DNA of 64,000 bases from Hirsutella rhossiliensis (GCF_020360975.1 NW_025408672.1:3906001-3970000); one strand, 5' to 3'. Shown: positions 41,102 to 53,380, numbered from the stretch's first letter. Numbers and translations: made by a program. Notes: generated from the sequence alone by a model not told the origin.

Positions 41102-42213
41102 GAATGGACCGAGCAATGGTTCTTCATGGTCGGCCGTGTTCATCCCTTTGCCCTGACGTGGGAAATCGAGCGACGTGATGGCTTGAGTCGGACGATGATA
41201 ACATCACAGAATACACCGTCCCCGCGCTTATAGTCCGCGATCACAGCTACCAACCGTGAGTCTATGCTCCAAATCTCTCTGTCGCCACTGCCCTCCCTGA
41301 CGATATCCATAGAATTGTCACTCGCACCCTCAGCTCGGTGGATACTTTCCCAACGATACAACCCATTGTCTCCTTCACGGGACCTGTCATCGGCTCCGGC
41401 CGCGACCTCCTGCATGGAAACTCGGCTGCGGCCCTTGACGACACCCAGCTGAGCTGCTGCGGCTTTGTCCAGCTCTCCACCTTTATTTGTCCTGGGATTC
41501 CCGGCAAACCCCTTCAAGGGCTTTCACCCTTCCAAGTTTTCGTCATCTTCCCCATTCACGCTAATCCTTGGACCTCCCTATGCAAGAAGATGACCGAGAG
41601 GCGCGACAGCCAGTTCCAGTCGAACGCTCTCTTCACCTGTACGGGCAAAATCGCCGGCTTACTGGATCACCAGATCATGAAACATGCCCGGCTTTCGACC
41701 AAGACTATATCTTCATCGTCGTCCCCGACACGTGGACTTTCCACGACAAGGCCATGTCCGACCAGGCTTCTGCAACACAACTACTGCCGACGACACCCAA
41801 GAGCGCGGTCGGCAATCCCTCGGACTATAGCGTTGCGTTGGCCAGGTTTACCTCTACGAAGAAACCCAAGGCCGCCCAAAGCCCCGCCTCCCACGCCGCA
41901 TGCTTCTGGCCCAGTCGATCCCCTTATGCTGGCATCAAGTCGGTCAATGCCCGATCCCTACCAAACCCCAACCAAGAGACCGCGACTTTCTCCCGAAACT
42001 TCCACCATAATCACCGACTGTGACGGTCAAGACTCCCCCAAATCCGATACCTCCTCCTTTCTGTCCCCGGAAGACCCGCAGAGTCAGAAACGGACACCGA
42101 ACAGGTCAATCACCAAGACACATCCGCCTCTGGCTCTATCAGACCTCCCGCGTCGATATCTTCCCGACCACTGCGCGCCCGACGTCCGCCCAAGAATATT
42201 CTCTAAACTTTAA
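41102..42213 (+). pseudogene. conserved accessory protein of the Helitron region, possibly OB-fold
   Basis: Segments in two frames join into a coherent protein: WTEQWFFMVGRVHPFALTWE (41108), DDDNITEYTVPALIVRDHSY (about 41190), and, after a 60-bp GT-AG intron-like gap (41229-41288, GTGAGT to CCATAG), IVTRTLSSVDTFPTIQPIVS. Then SFTGPVIGSGRDLLHG, FQVFVIFPIHANPWTS, FQSNALFTCTGKIAGLL and, in another frame, DQDYIFIVVPDTWTFHDK. Alternating strands with Gly turns suggest a beta-barrel such as an OB fold; RPA-like accessory proteins are known from Helitrons. It is not recognised with certainty. It diverges from RepHel and is broken near 41160 and 41690. Confidence 0.45.
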
Positions 42214-43140
42214 AGCATCAAACGAAACAATACAACATGACAACATGTCTCATCATCCTCAAAATCAACTGCCAAAGGCTCGAATAGCACATTCTCTTCT
42301 CTTCTTGTTCTCCTTTTCATGAAGACGATCAAGTCAAAACTTCCCCAATATACTCCTTATTCTGTTTATACCTACGACTTATACCGGTAGCACATGTAAA
42401 TTTTCCGAGCCTTCCACTCGCCCAGACATGCATTACCCACTCACATCTCTCTTCAACCCTGCCGTCTCTCCACGCCCTTTGAGTTTGCGCCTTTTAAACA
42501 AAATCTCCCTCCAGCGGCCTAGCCTGCCTCCCCGACGCTCTGTCTCGGTTTCACTCACGATAATGCTCTACGTCTCTCGCCGTGTCTCGTATCTCGACCT
42601 CACTCTTCTTCCTGTCTCCTATCTACTGTCGCCAACTCTCTCTCTCTTCTGTAGCCAACTCTTCTCCGGTTCTCTTGTCGCCAAATTTCGTTCCGAAAGG
42701 CTTCTTTGCGCGAGCCGCGGCTGGCGAGCCTTCCTCTCGTGAGGGTTTGGTCCAGCAGGGGTCAATAAGTTTCTTGGGCTCTGATTGGTCCCAAATTTGT
42801 ATGTACGGTCGCAAAACGAGGAGCAACTGGACGACGGCTCTTAAAAAGTGGGACCTAGCCACCAGGCCCCCTGGTGCTTACCCCTTTTACCCACATTCTT
42901 AGTCTCAACCCCTTTTACCGACATTCTTCATTTATCATGAGTCCTACCCGCCCAAAGGCTTTTAAAAGGCTTTTAAGATAATGATGCCTATTGTCCGTGC
43001 CCGCTGTGGCTAGGAGAGGCCGGCGGTTGATTTCATTCGCAAAAGGAGCTCGGCTGGAACAACTAAGAACTGCCTGAGCTGTCGCGACCAGCGCACTTCT
43101 CATGTCAGGTCAGCCTCCCACTTTGGAGGTTCAATACTGA
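42214..43140. other. non-coding stretch between accessory ORF and helicase fragment
   Basis: Pyrimidine-rich. It contains the direct repeat ACCCCTTTTACCCACATTCT / ACCCCTTTTACCGACATTCT (42877-42928) and the short palindromic AAGGCTTTTAAAAGGCTTTT (42957-42976). No gene was recognised. Confidence 0.4.
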
Positions 43141-43174
43141 CGAATTGAAGTATGATAGGTCCAGAGGCGCGATC

Positions 43175-44282
43175 CTGAGGTCAAGGAGCCTCGCACCGAT
43201 GACGACATCCTCCACGGCGACTTCTGGAAGCAACACAAAGCCGAAAACCCCCTTCACCTTGATGTGGATCATCAGCCACTGGTGGTTGGCGACTTCTTTC
43301 AGCTTCCCCCTGTACTGCAGAAGCCTCTTTATTACGACAAGGAGGTGCAGGGAGTAGAGATAAAGGGCAGGAAGCATATCGGCGCTTCGACAAGACGGTT
43401 TTCTTGAAGGTTGCCCACCGTCAGCGCGGCGACAATCGGGGAGCGTTTCGCTCAGTTCTTGAGGAATTGCGGCTGCTCCAACTATTTATGGAGTCCTGGA
43501 AGCTCCTCTCCAGCCCGTGTTCAGGTGAAGCTGGACGATCAGGAGGTTGCCAAGTTCGTCAATTCCCTACGAGTATACGCCACGAAAGACAGGGTGAACG
43601 AATATAATCACTACACCTCGACCGCCTAGGCCGCCTGTCATCCAGGCCATGGCGAAGAACGTTGGCCCCGGTGCTGCTGCTGCTCCTGACGACAAGGCAG
43701 GCAACCTTGCGAAGCAGATTCCCGTATGCATTGGCGCCCGTCTGATACTGACGTCCAACCTTTGGCAGCCAGTTGGCCTCTGCAACGGCGCACGTGGTAC
43801 AGTATACGATATCGCCTGGGCGCCTGGAGCTGACCCCATGCAAGACCCTTCCTGCGTGATCATGATGGGGTTTGACAAGTACACGAGGCCGGTATTCCTG
43901 ACCACAGATGACAGGAAGATTGCCCCGGTTCTGCCAGTAGACAAGGACTTCCTCGTCGAAGCCACACTCTGCACTCGTACGCAGTTTCCCCTGATCGTAT
44001 GCTACGCCATTACAGTTCACAAGTTCGCAGAGCACCACCGAAGACATGATCGTGACGGATCTGTCCTCAGTGTCCTGTCGTGACTTTTAGACCGGATTGA
44101 GCTGCGTGGCCGTCTCGCGTGTGAAAACGCTGCAGGGTCTGATGCTGGATGCCCCGTTTGACCGCAATCACCTGACGTATGCGTCACCGCCGGAAGGAAC
44201 TAAGATGAAAATGAGGGATCAGCAACTTCGCAAACGACAGGTTCTCACCCAGAATCCGTACAAGACAGGCCACGGGTCTACG
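43175..44282 (+). pseudogene. second Pif1-type helicase fragment (Helitron of another lineage)
   Basis: The frames read VVGDFFQLPPVLQKPLYYDK (about 43285), FLKVAHRQRGDNRGAFR (about 43400), NVGPGAAAAPDDKAGNLAKQ, IPVCIGARLILTSNLWQPVG (about 43720), LPVDKDFLVEATLCTRTQFP and LSCVAVSRVKTLQGLMLDAP (about 44100). These are helicase motif III (GDFFQLPP) through motif VI of Pif1 proteins as found in many fungal Helitrons and in Helitron-derived families. Walker A and B are missing. It runs opposite to the 32.8-39.7 kb RepHel and is not the same sequence. The tail YKTGHGST stops at 44283-44285. Confidence 0.7.
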
Positions 44283-44285
44283 TAA

Positions 44286-44732
44286 CTCCACTTGATGCTA
44301 CCCGCGACGAGAACGACACTTTCCAAGGACCAAGGCACAGATGATAGTATGACTGTAGATACTATACTGATTGTTCGGTGACTGCTGGACTGGTAGCCAG
44401 ACTCGCAGCCTTCGGCTGATTGTACGCCTTGCACCACAGCCCTAAAGACAAGTGCAAGGTGTGGCGCAGTATTTTAGTAATAACTTTACGAGACATGTTT
44501 CAGGACACCAAGAGCTTGATCAACGGTTTGATCCATTATTTGTGATACGTTAATACCCCTGCTAACGGTCGGCCGAGCTTAAACTCCCGAGGAGAACTCC
44601 ATACAACGACCGAAGCATCCATGCCGTACACGTTCCCAACTCGCCAAATGAACCTGCCAGTGTGCCACAAGAAACCGGAGTTACTACAATCGACGGTTGT
44701 GTCAACATGCTGCCAAGAGCATGCACTCTCCA
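44286..44732. other. non-coding stretch between helicase fragment and minisatellite
   Basis: No gene. It holds a short hairpin CAGCC-TTC-GGCTG at about 44408-44420. It is the candidate place for the 3' terminus of the Helitron whose helicase ends at 44282. Confidence 0.35.
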
Positions 44733-47700
44733 CTGCGAGTAGTCAAGGCTCGTGGTCGATCACGGGATAGATACTTACGTGCTAGAGTTGGCATCTACGT
44801 CAGCATACTGCGAGTAGTCAAGGTTCGTCGTCGACCACGGGATATATACTTACGGGCTAGAGTTGCCATGTATGTCAGCATACTGCGAGCAGTCCAAGAC
44901 TCGTCGTCCATCACGGGATAGACACTTACGGCCTAGAGTTGCCATGTATGTCAGCATACTGCGAGTAGTCACGATTCGTCGTCGATCGCGGGATAGATAC
45001 TTACGTTCTAGAGTTGCCATCTAAGTCAGCATACTACTTGCGACTAGTCAAGACTCGTCATCGATCACGGGATAGATACTTACGTCCTAGAGTTGCCATC
45101 TAAGTCAGCATACTACTTGCGAGCAGTCAAGACTCGTCGTCGATCACGGGATTGATACTTACGCCCTAAAGTTGCCATCTATGTCAGCATACTACTTGCG
45201 AGCAGTCAAGACTCGTCGTCGATCACGGGATATATACTTACGATCTAGGGTTGCCATCTACGTCAGCATACTGCGAGTAGTCAAGGCTCGTCGTCGATCA
45301 CGGGATATATACTTACGAACTAGGGTTGCCATGTATGTCAGCATACTGCGAGCAGTCAAGACTCGTCGCCGATCACGGGATAGATACTTACGCCCTAGAG
45401 TTGCCATCTAAGTCAGCATACTGCGAGCAGTCGATCACGGGATAGACACTTACGGGCTAGAGTTGCCATCTAAGTCAGCATACTACTTGCGAGTAGTCAA
45501 GACTCCTCGTCGATCAATCACGGGATAGATACTTACGGCCTAGGGTTGCCATGTATGTCAGCATGCTGCGAGCAGTCAAGACTCGTCGTCGATCACGGGA
45601 TAGATACTTACGTTCTAGAGTTGCCATGTACGTCAGCATACTGCGAGCAGTCAAGACTCGTCGTCGACCACGGGATATATACTTACGATCTAGGGTTGCA
45701 TGTATGTTAGCATACTGCGAGCAGACAAGACTCGTCGTCGATCACGGGATAGATACTTACGCCCTAGAGTTGCCATCTAAGTCAGCATACTGCGAGCAGT
45801 CAATCACGGGATAGATACTTACACACTAGAGTTGCCATCTAAGTCAGCATACTACTTGCGAGTAGTCAAGACTCCTCGTCGATCAATCACGGGATAGATA
45901 CTTACGGCCTAGGGTTGCCATGTACGTCAGCATACTACTTGCGAGCCGTCAAGACTCGACGTCGATCACGGGATAGATACTTACACGCTAGAGTTGCCAT
46001 CTAAGTCAGCATACTACTTGCGAGCAGTCAAGACTCGTCGTCGATCACGGGATAGATACTTACCCACTAGAGTTGCCATCTGTGTCAGCATACTACTTGC
46101 GAGCAGTCAAGACTCGTCGTCGATCACGGGATTGATACTTACGCCCTAAAGTTGCCATCTATGTCAGCATACTACTTGCGAGCAGTCAAGACTCGTCGTC
46201 GATCACGGGATAGATACTTACAGCCTAGAGTTGCCATGTACGTCAGCATACTACTTGCGAGCCGTCACGGCTCGTCGTCGATCACGGGATATATACTTAC
46301 GTCCTAGAGTTGCCATGCATATCAGCATACTGCGAGCAGTCCAAGACTCGTTGTCCATTACGGGATAGACACTTACACACTAGAGTTGACATATGTGTCA
46401 GCATACTGCGAGCAGCCAAGACTCGTCGTCGACCACGGGATAGACACTTACGGCCTAGGGTTGCCATATCAGCATACTGCGAGCCGTCACGATTCGTCGA
46501 TCACGGGATAGATACTTACGTTCTAGAAATACCATCTATGTCAGCATACTACTTGCGAGCAGTCAAGACTCGTCGTCGACCACGGGATAGACACTTACCT
46601 GCTAGAGTTGCCATATAAGCATACTGCGAGCCGTCACGATTCGTTGATCACGGGATAGATACTTACCCGCTAGAGTTGCCATCTACGTCAGCATACTGCG
46701 AGCCGCTGCGAGCCGCCAAGACTCGTCGTCGATCAATCACGGGATAGATACTTACGGCCTAGAGTTGCCATCTATGTCAGCATACTACTTGCGAGTAGTC
46801 AAGGCTCGTCGTCGATCACGGGATAGATACTTACGGCCTAGAGTTGCCATGTACGTCAGCATACTACTTGCGAGCAGTCGAGGCTCGTCGTCGACCACGG
46901 GATATATACTTACGGTCTAGAGTTGCCATGTACGTCAGCATACTGCGAGCAGTCAAGACTCGTCGCCGATCACGGGATAGATACTTACGGCCTAGAGTTG
47001 CCATCTAAGTCAGCATACTGCGAGCCGCCAAGACTCGTCGTCGATCAATCACGGGATAGATACTTACGAGCTAGAGTTGCCATCTATATCAGCATACTAC
47101 TAGCGAGCATTCCAAGACTCGTCGTCGATCACGGGATAGATACTTACCCCCTAGAGTTGCCATCTACGTCAGCATACTGCGAGCCGCCAAGACTCGTCGT
47201 CGATCAATCACGGGATAGATACTTACGAGCTAGAGTTGCCATCTATGTCAGCATACTGCTAGCGAGCAGTCCAAGACTCGTCGTCGATTACGGGATAGAT
47301 ACTTACCCGCTAGAGTTGCCATCTACGTCAGCATACTGCGAGCCGCCAAGACTCGTCGTCGATCAATCATGGGATAGATACTTACGAGCTAGAGTTGCCA
47401 TCTACGTCAGCATACTGCTTGCGAGCAGTCAAGACTCGTCGTCAATTACGGGATAGATACTTACGATCTAGAGTTGCCATATATGTCAGCATACTGCAAG
47501 CAGTCAAGACACGTCGTCCATCTCGGGATAGATACTTACGTCCTAGGGTTGCCATCTATGTCAGCATACTGCGAGCAGTCAAGACTCGTCGTCGATCACG
47601 GGATAGATACTTACGCCCTAGAGTTGCCATCTATGTCAGCATACTACTAGCGAGCAGTCCAAGACTCGTCGTCGATCACGGGATAGATACTCACACACTA

Positions 47701-50400
47701 GAGTTGCCATCTAAGTCAGCATACCCCGAGCAGTCCAAGACTCGTCGTCCATCTCGGGATAGATACTTACGGCCTAGAGTTGCCATCTACGTCAGCATAC
47801 TGCTAGCAAGCAGTCAAGGCTCGTCGTCGATCACGGGATATATACTTACGCCCTAGAGTTGCCATGTCAGCATACTGCGAGCAGTCCAAGACTGGTCGTC
47901 CTTCACGGGATAGACACTTACGCACTAGAGTTGCCATCTTTGTCAGCATACTGCGAGCAGTCACGATTCGTCGTCGATCACGGGATAGACACTTACGACC
48001 TAGAGTTGCCATCTATGTCAGCATACTACTTGCGAGCAGTCAAGACTCGTCGTCGATCACGGGATAGACACTTACGGGCTAGAGTTGCCAGCTATGTCAG
48101 CATACTGCGAGCAGTCCAAGACTCGTCGTCAAACACGGGATAGACACTTACGGGCTAGAGTTGCCATCCATGTCAGCATACCGCGAGCAGTCCAAGACTC
48201 GTCGTCAATCACGGGATAGACACTTACGGCCTAGAGTTACCATCTATGTCAGCATACTGCGAGCAGTCACGATTCGTCGTCGATCACGGGATAGATACTT
48301 ACGTTCTAGAGTTGCCATCCATATGAGCATTGTGAGAGCAGTCCATGCTCCTCGTCGATCACGGGATAGATACTTACGCGCTAGAGTTGCCATGTATGTC
48401 AGCATTCTGCGAGCAGTCCAAGACTCGTCAATCATGGGATAGATACTTACACACTAGTTGTGTTGCCATCTATATCAGCATACTGCGAGCAGTCAAGGCT
48501 CGTCGTCAATCACGGAATAGATACTTACGACCTAGAGTTGCCATCTATGTCAGCATGCTGCGAGCAGTCAAGACTCGTCGTCCATCACGGGATATATACT
48601 TACGTTCTAGAGTTGGCATTCTATGTCAGCATTCTGCGAGGACAGTCAAGACTCGTCTGAAATCGCGGGATAGACACTTACGGGCTAGAGTTGACATCTA
48701 TATCAGCATACTGCGAGCAGCCAAGACTCGTCGTCCATCACGGGATAAATACTTACGTTCTAGAGTTGGCATTCTATGTCAGCATTCTGCGAGGACAGTC
48801 AAGACTCGTCTGATATCGCGGGATAGATACTTACACTCTAGAGTTGCCATGTATATCAGCATTGTGAGAGCAGCCAAGACTCGTCGTTAACCACGGGATT
48901 GATGCTTACGAGCTACAGACGCCATGTATATCAGCATACTGCCAGCATTCAAGACTCGTCGTCAATCACGGGATAGATACTTACGACCTAGAGATGCCAT
49001 CTACGTCAGCATACTGCGAGCAGTCAAGACTCGTCAACAACGGGATAGATACTTACGGCCTACGGGTTAAATCAGCATATTGCGAGCAGTGAAGACTCGT
49101 CTACCATGGAATAGATACTTACACACTAGAGTTGCCATGCATATCAGCATACTTCGAGTAATCATGACTCGTCGTCAATCACGGGATAGATACTTACACT
49201 CTACAAGTTGCCATGTATATCAGCATACTGCGAGCAGTCGAGACTCGTCGTCAATCACGGGATAGATACTTACGGGCTACAGTTGCCCTGTATATCAGCA
49301 TACTAGCAGTCAAGACTCGTCGTCCACGGGATAGATACTTACACACTAGAGTTGCCATCTATGTCAGCATACTGCAAGCAGTCCAAGACTCGTCGTCAAT
49401 CACGGGATAGATACTTACGCCCTAGAGTTGCCATCTATGTCAGCATACTACTTGCGAGCAGTCAAGACTCGTCGTCGATCACGGGATAGATACTTACCCA
49501 CTAGAGTTGCCATGTATATCAGTATACTGCGAGCAGTCAAGATTCGTCGTCAATCACGGGATAGATACTTACCCTCTAGAGTTGCCATCTATGTCAGCAT
49601 ACTGCGAGCAGCCGAGATCTGTCGTCAAATCATGGGATAAATACTTACTTCCTAGGGTTGCCATCTACATCAGTATACTGCGAGCAGTCAAGACTCGTCG
49701 TCAGTTATAGTATAGATACTTACGGGCTAGAGTTGCCCTGTATATCAGCATACTAGCAGTCAAGACTCGTCATCGATCATGGGATATATACTTACGGTCT
49801 AGAGTTGCCATCTACGTCAGCATACTGCGAGTAGTCAAGGCTCGTCGTTGATCACGGGATATATACTTACGATCTAGGGTTGCCATCTACGTCAGCATAC
49901 TGCGAGTAGTCAAGGCTCGTCGTCGATCACGGGATATATACTTACGACCTAAGAGTTGCCATCTATGTCAGCATACTACTAGCGAGCAGTCCAAGACTCG
50001 TCGTCAATCACGGGATAGATACTTACACACTAGAGTTGCCATCTATATCAGCATATGGCGAGCAGTCAAGACTCGTCGTCTTTCACGGGATAGATACTTA
50101 CACACTAGAGTTGCCATCTATATCAGCATAATTCGAGTAATCATGACTCGTCGTCAATCACGGGATAGATACTTACACACTAGAGTTGCCATCTATATCA
50201 GTATACTGCGGGCATAGCCAACGCTCGTCGTCAATCGCGGGATGGATACTTACGTTCTAGCGTTGCCATATATATCAGTATACTGCGAGCAGCCAAGAAA
50301 CATCGTCAAGCACGGGATGAATACTTACGACCTAGAGTTGCCATATATATCAGTATACTGCGAGCAGCCAAGCAACATCGTCAATCACGGGATGGATACC
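44733..50400. repeat. minisatellite, about 75 units of 75-79 bp, with a hypervariable 3-bp cassette
   Basis: The unit begins TCAGCATACTGCGAGCAGTC, continues AAGACTCGTCGTCGATCACG and GGATAGATACTTAC, then three variable bases, then CTAGAGTTGCCAT and a second short variable block of about five bases. Length is 75 bp, or 79 where TACT is inserted (CATACTACTTGCGAG). The bases around the triplet (CTTAC and CTAG) are nearly invariant, but the triplet takes over 20 forms (GGC, GTT, ACA, GCC, GAT, CCA, GAC, GGG and others). Because 75 is a multiple of three, two frames stay open for many units (up to 181 codons, 48345-48890), giving basic 25-residue repeats such as RSRDRYLRPRVAIYVSILRA. I read these as chance ORFs. 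Confidence 0.9.
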
Positions 50401-50979
50401 GCTCGTTTCTCCAGTTTCGCCCCCGATTCTGCATCCAACACTGGGCTTGCTAGTCCCCACCCAGCAAGGGTTGTCAAAAGGACTATCGTAACCTTCATTT
50501 TTGCTAAAGGTGCTTAAAGTGGGAATAATAACAGTGTCAAGCAGTCCAGTTGTGAGTAATATAGACACTATTACTACGAGGGGAGCCTCAGCCATCTTTA
50601 AATGCTCCACGCTTTCGTGGGCTTAGTCAAATCCAAAATGCTTCGATCGCCGATCGGGTATATAGTGTCTTGAATATGTCCCATTTCTGGTGTATCATCT
50701 ATGGTCGGGCTGACTGATATCAGGCGGACTCCTTGAATTCCTGTCCCCGCCGTAGTTATGTGAATTATTAGAGATCGGCCAATGACGAGCCGTAGATGGT
50801 TTCAGATGGCCGCGCTGATCCAGCTGTGCACGCCAAGGCGATCATATCCGCAGCCAAAGCGCGGTCGGGTGGCCTGTAAATCTGGCCCCAGCTAGCAAGC
50901 CGCTAACAGCTCTCCAGGGTCAGAATTTTTACAGGGGAGAGTTGTGGAGGAGCCACTCTCGGCGGCATACCGCGGTCGT
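50401..50979. other. non-coding stretch right of minisatellite
   Basis: A minus-strand ORF (50610-50350, MEHLKMAEAPLVVIVSILL) has a hydrophobic N terminus but runs into the minisatellite and has no recognised domain. At 50876-50945 a segment with GCTAACAGC and AGAATTTTTACAGGGGAGAG matches 14850-14897, so a dispersed repeat is present. Confidence 0.35.
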
Positions 50980-51258
50980 TCTCGCGAAGAGAGAATGCAA
51001 GTGATGAAGAGGATTAAGGTTGCTTGTCCTTAGATTCTTCCTCCTCTAACAAAAAGTGACTTCTTATAGTTCTATCACCTGTGGCTGCCTTGTGGTGGCG
51101 ATGTCGCCACCCAGGCCGCCTAGATGACGTTGTCATCTAGAAGGTTCGACACCACCACTTAACAACAACATTATTCATCTTTCTCAGTCACCTTTGCTAG
51201 AGTCAGCCCGCCCGCTAGGTAACCTCCGGACCTAGATCGTAAACCCGTTTTCATGACA
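50980..51258 (-). repeat. solo copia LTR, family C, with target duplication GTCGT
   Basis: 279 bp from TCTCGCGAAGAGAGAATG to GTTTTCATGACA on the plus strand. It matches the LTRs at 53386 and 58727 in reverse orientation. It is flanked by GTCGT at 50975-50979 and 51259-51263. It remains after loss of the internal part by LTR recombination. Confidence 0.9.
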
Positions 51259-53380
51259 GTCGTAGGGTTGGACGAAGCAGAGGGGAACAGGGGAACGGGC
51301 TGCGCGGTATCAGCACAGAGGCCTGCCATCAACTACGCTCCGACGACACCCCGGTGAATACTGAGGCCAATATGCCGCTGCTCACACCGCAACATGACTG
51401 ATGGCTTGGCAACTGAAGTCGGGATGGAGCTCAACATAGGCGGACACTCGCGAAGCAGGATTTCGACGCCCAATAGTCCGCTTCCACTCCGTTGTCCCCT
51501 TGTTCCTCGTTAAGCAGCCCTCACTCCAAACAGGTTATTTCGGCGGTCGGATGACGCTATGGTGCCAGGTGCGACGGGCCACTTCAGGCTCAAGGTAGCG
51601 CGAGTGCAAGGGGCTCCCTGCCGGCCTGCGACCAGTACCATACACCAACACATCTGTGACTTGATTCTGGACAAATTATCCTGTTGATGGGGTGTCGAAG
51701 ACCTGGCTGCGGCAGGGACGATCGCCATCTGGCATGGAAAAACATGGCTTAGAAGACATCGACCAGCGAGATCCTCCTGCGCACCCCGCTCGAAATACGA
51801 GTATGCGAAATGAAAATCCTCATCAAGCTATCATTCTACTCGGGAAGCGGCGGAAAGGCAAAGGGTGGGATTCACGTCGTCCTGGCCAGGCAATGGATAC
51901 GTCTCCACCAACTGCTTGATGCTATTCCACACCTCCTGCACTTTATCTTTCTCCCTATACGGCAAGTTAGACTGCTGCGTAGTACCAGCGCGCGCGCGAG
52001 CTTACTCGTCCTTGCTCAGCAACAGATCATTGACACTGTTCTCAACCGGTCAGATGAGCGCCCATGACGACAGAACATCTGACATACATTCGCTGGGTTT
52101 CCTTTATTCTGCGGGTCGTTAGTCGCTCCACGCCTTGTATTTCCGACATGGTTCCAACGTACTGCGAGTCTTGGAGCAGTACTAAGTCTTGCAAGCTAGT
52201 GAGGCAGTTAGCAGCGCGGCGTAGAACTGGCTAGTTGCAATAACACTTGCCTAGAGAGTCGCGTTTGCAACAGATTGTGCTGGCCGCTGTCGACTGCCCT
52301 GTATCCTGGTCAGCACATGACAGATACAGAAGGCCAAACGGGCCACTCGAAATACCACGTGTTGCTTGAGCCCTGCGAGGTATAGGCGCAGGGTGCCTGG
52401 CGAGTGGTCTGCTGTGCCGTCAAGTTCTTCAAAGAATTTGACATCTCGGAATTTACCGGCCTTGAGGACATGCCACTGCCCGACAATTTTCTGACTCCCT
52501 GTTGTGACATCCGAGCGGGCGCATTTTGCGCTCTGTGTTTCCACTGTGGCTGTGGTGCGACCCTCTTGGCTAAGATGGCCTGAATAATCTCAGACTGTGA
52601 CATGTCGTCTGGTGGCCGTTGGAGCGAGGCGTGCCTTTGGCTGTGGCAAGGCATGCCGGACGTATTTATAACACATCAAGAACGGGTAGTTGATGCTGCC
52701 CATGGTGGCAGGTACTGGACACACAATTTCATCACTCTCGGCGGCCGACCTGGCCAATAGGGCTACTATCAGCTACTTGACGTTCTTGTCTCAAGTCTTG
52801 ACTGTACTGTAGCTGTCGGATCCACCGACCGTTCCCGGTTGGACTACTACCACTCCTTGCTGAAGACCGTCTCGGGCCCGAGCGACTGGAAAAGCGGCCG
52901 TTAGTTTACAAAACGACTCAGCAACTTGTTTGGATGGCCAGTTGAAATAGCGGTCTCTTAATTGTGATGTAGCAACCGTCCAGTACCAGACAAATGCCTC
53001 TGCAGGGGTTTTATTCTGACATCGCTTTGTAGGCCCTCAAAGCGCGGAAAGGTGGGGGAGAAGCCAGATGGTGGCAACCGGTCTCGGCGCCAAACCCACC
53101 ACGTTTTACGTCCAATAGTTGCCTTTGAGCCGCACCGTGGACTCCAGCGTGGTTTGCGCCGAAAGGTTCGCAGGCTGGCCTGACAAACGTGCAAACGCTG
53201 TGGGGCCTGCTCACCAGGCCCGATGATCCTTAAATGGACGCTTGTAACATGCCATGGGGTGGCGCACCTGCAAAAGGTGACTACCCGTTGGTCTAAGCGT
53301 GGTGGGGCCACGGCAGCCCACTAAAGGTCTTACGCCCTTTAGTTGGCACAAAAATTCCGTGACATCACAAAAATTCCGTG
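51259..53380. other. gene-poor stretch, possible decayed coding remnants
   Basis: No recognised gene. The minus strand at 52654-52251 reads MSQSEIIQAILAKR and, in another frame, VGQWHVLKAGKFRDVKFFEE, which look protein-like but are short and broken. At 53347-53383 ACAAAAATTCCGTGAC occurs twice, 21 bp apart, directly left of the copia insertion. No RNA gene was seen. Confidence 0.35.

Noticed and set aside
44733..50400. CRISPR-like array
   Set aside because: The variable parts are only three and about five bases, the repeats are 75 bp and the sequence is eukaryotic. No cas-like genes are present.
44700..50517. Series of ORFs of 60-181 codons in the minisatellite with 25-residue basic repeats
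   Set aside because: They arise because the unit is a multiple of three. Two frames are open at once, the 79-bp units break them, and no start context or domain supports a protein.
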